From Chloroflexota bacterium (GTDB lineage: Bacteria > Chloroflexota > UBA6077), in assembly GCA_021806765.1 (NCBI GenBank), contig JAJZQR010000025.1, positions 1-31,118 of the forward strand: a stretch of DNA of 31,118 nt. The letters are read 5' to 3'. A program made the translations under genes and the position numbers. The first letter of the stretch is position 1. The number at the start of each line of letters is the position of its first letter. A model generated the notes under the pieces. It was not told where the DNA came from, made no database searches, and saw only the letters and a program-made list of their open reading frames with translations. Positions 31,036-31,118 of the stretch are shown one piece after another.

Positions 31036-31118
31036 CTACCTCTTGTTCCGCAGGTAGTCGGTCATGATGGGCGCGATCCTGGGCGCCGCCTCCGGGACCA
31101 TCGGCGGCATGATCTTCG
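31036..31118 (-). CDS. 3' end of an unidentified gene (partial)
   Basis: About 26 codons before a TAG at 31036-31038 read KIMPPMVPEAAPRIAPIMTD followed by YLRNKR, in a frame that runs out of the window. The Pro/Met repeats and basic C-terminus suggest a real gene end, but the family is not recognisable from this length. Confidence 0.4.
   Translation of the reverse strand, partial: KIMPPMVPEAAPRIAPIMTDYLRNKR

Noticed and set aside
1..31118. CRISPR array.
   Set aside because: No regularly spaced direct repeats with unique spacers were seen; the repeats found are inverted or irregularly spaced.

Overview
The window is GC-rich DNA from a free-living bacterium, probably a Chloroflexota-like or related high-GC lineage. 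That guess rests on the style of the glycogen synthase, type I glutamine synthetase and PucR genes, the non-pyrrolysine MtmB-type proteins, and the palindromic repeats of the ACGCATGCGT kind. It is an inference, because there is no rRNA or other taxonomic marker. Most genes are on the minus strand, and mobile-element debris divides the window into blocks.

Region 1 (1-3.75 kb): the 3' part of an exported C39-type cysteine peptidase with SH3-like repeats, a complete IS1182-family element with perfect 19-bp inverted repeats, and the truncated end of an IS3-family element. The IS3 end cuts off a flavoprotein gene (3749-3874).

Region 2 (3.75-16.4 kb, all minus strand) is the most interesting part. 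In transcription order it encodes a GntR/FCD regulator, an FAD-dependent oxidoreductase, a non-canonical Nramp-like transporter, a corrinoid protein, an MtmB-type methyltransferase without pyrrolysine, a MetH-activation-like protein, a second MtmB-type methyltransferase without pyrrolysine, a UGSC-family selenoprotein, a small NifU-C-like protein, a RACo-type ferredoxin/ASKHA reductive activator, and the flavoprotein broken by the IS3 element. The selenoprotein reads through an in-frame TGA (7471-7473) that lies directly upstream of a bacterial SECIS-like hairpin. Gaps from the corrinoid gene onward are 28-116 bp, so this looks like one operon. I interpret it as an uncharacterised corrinoid-dependent methyl (or C1) transfer system with its own repair and activation proteins. 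The substrate and the final methyl acceptor are unknown.

Region 3 (16.4-22.9 kb) looks like a CoA-dependent organic-acid catabolic cluster: a crotonase (plus strand), then, on the minus strand, MmgE/PrpD, a CaiB/BaiF CoA-transferase, a MaoC-like hydratase and a fumarate-reductase-like flavoprotein. The GntR/crotonase divergent promoter and the DNA upstream of MmgE/PrpD share the same two-block motif architecture, with the blocks 10 bp further apart in the second copy. This suggests that the GntR protein controls both clusters.

Region 4 (22.9-25.0 kb) holds a decayed ISL3-family element, a 3' tRNA-Met-like fragment and a cluster of GACCAAGG repeats, so it is probably old integration debris. 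Region 5 (25.0-31.1 kb) is core metabolism: glgA, convergent glnA, a PucR-family regulator with likely operators at its own promoter and at glnA, an exported Gly/Met-rich protein, a cluster of palindromes, and the 3' end of one more gene.
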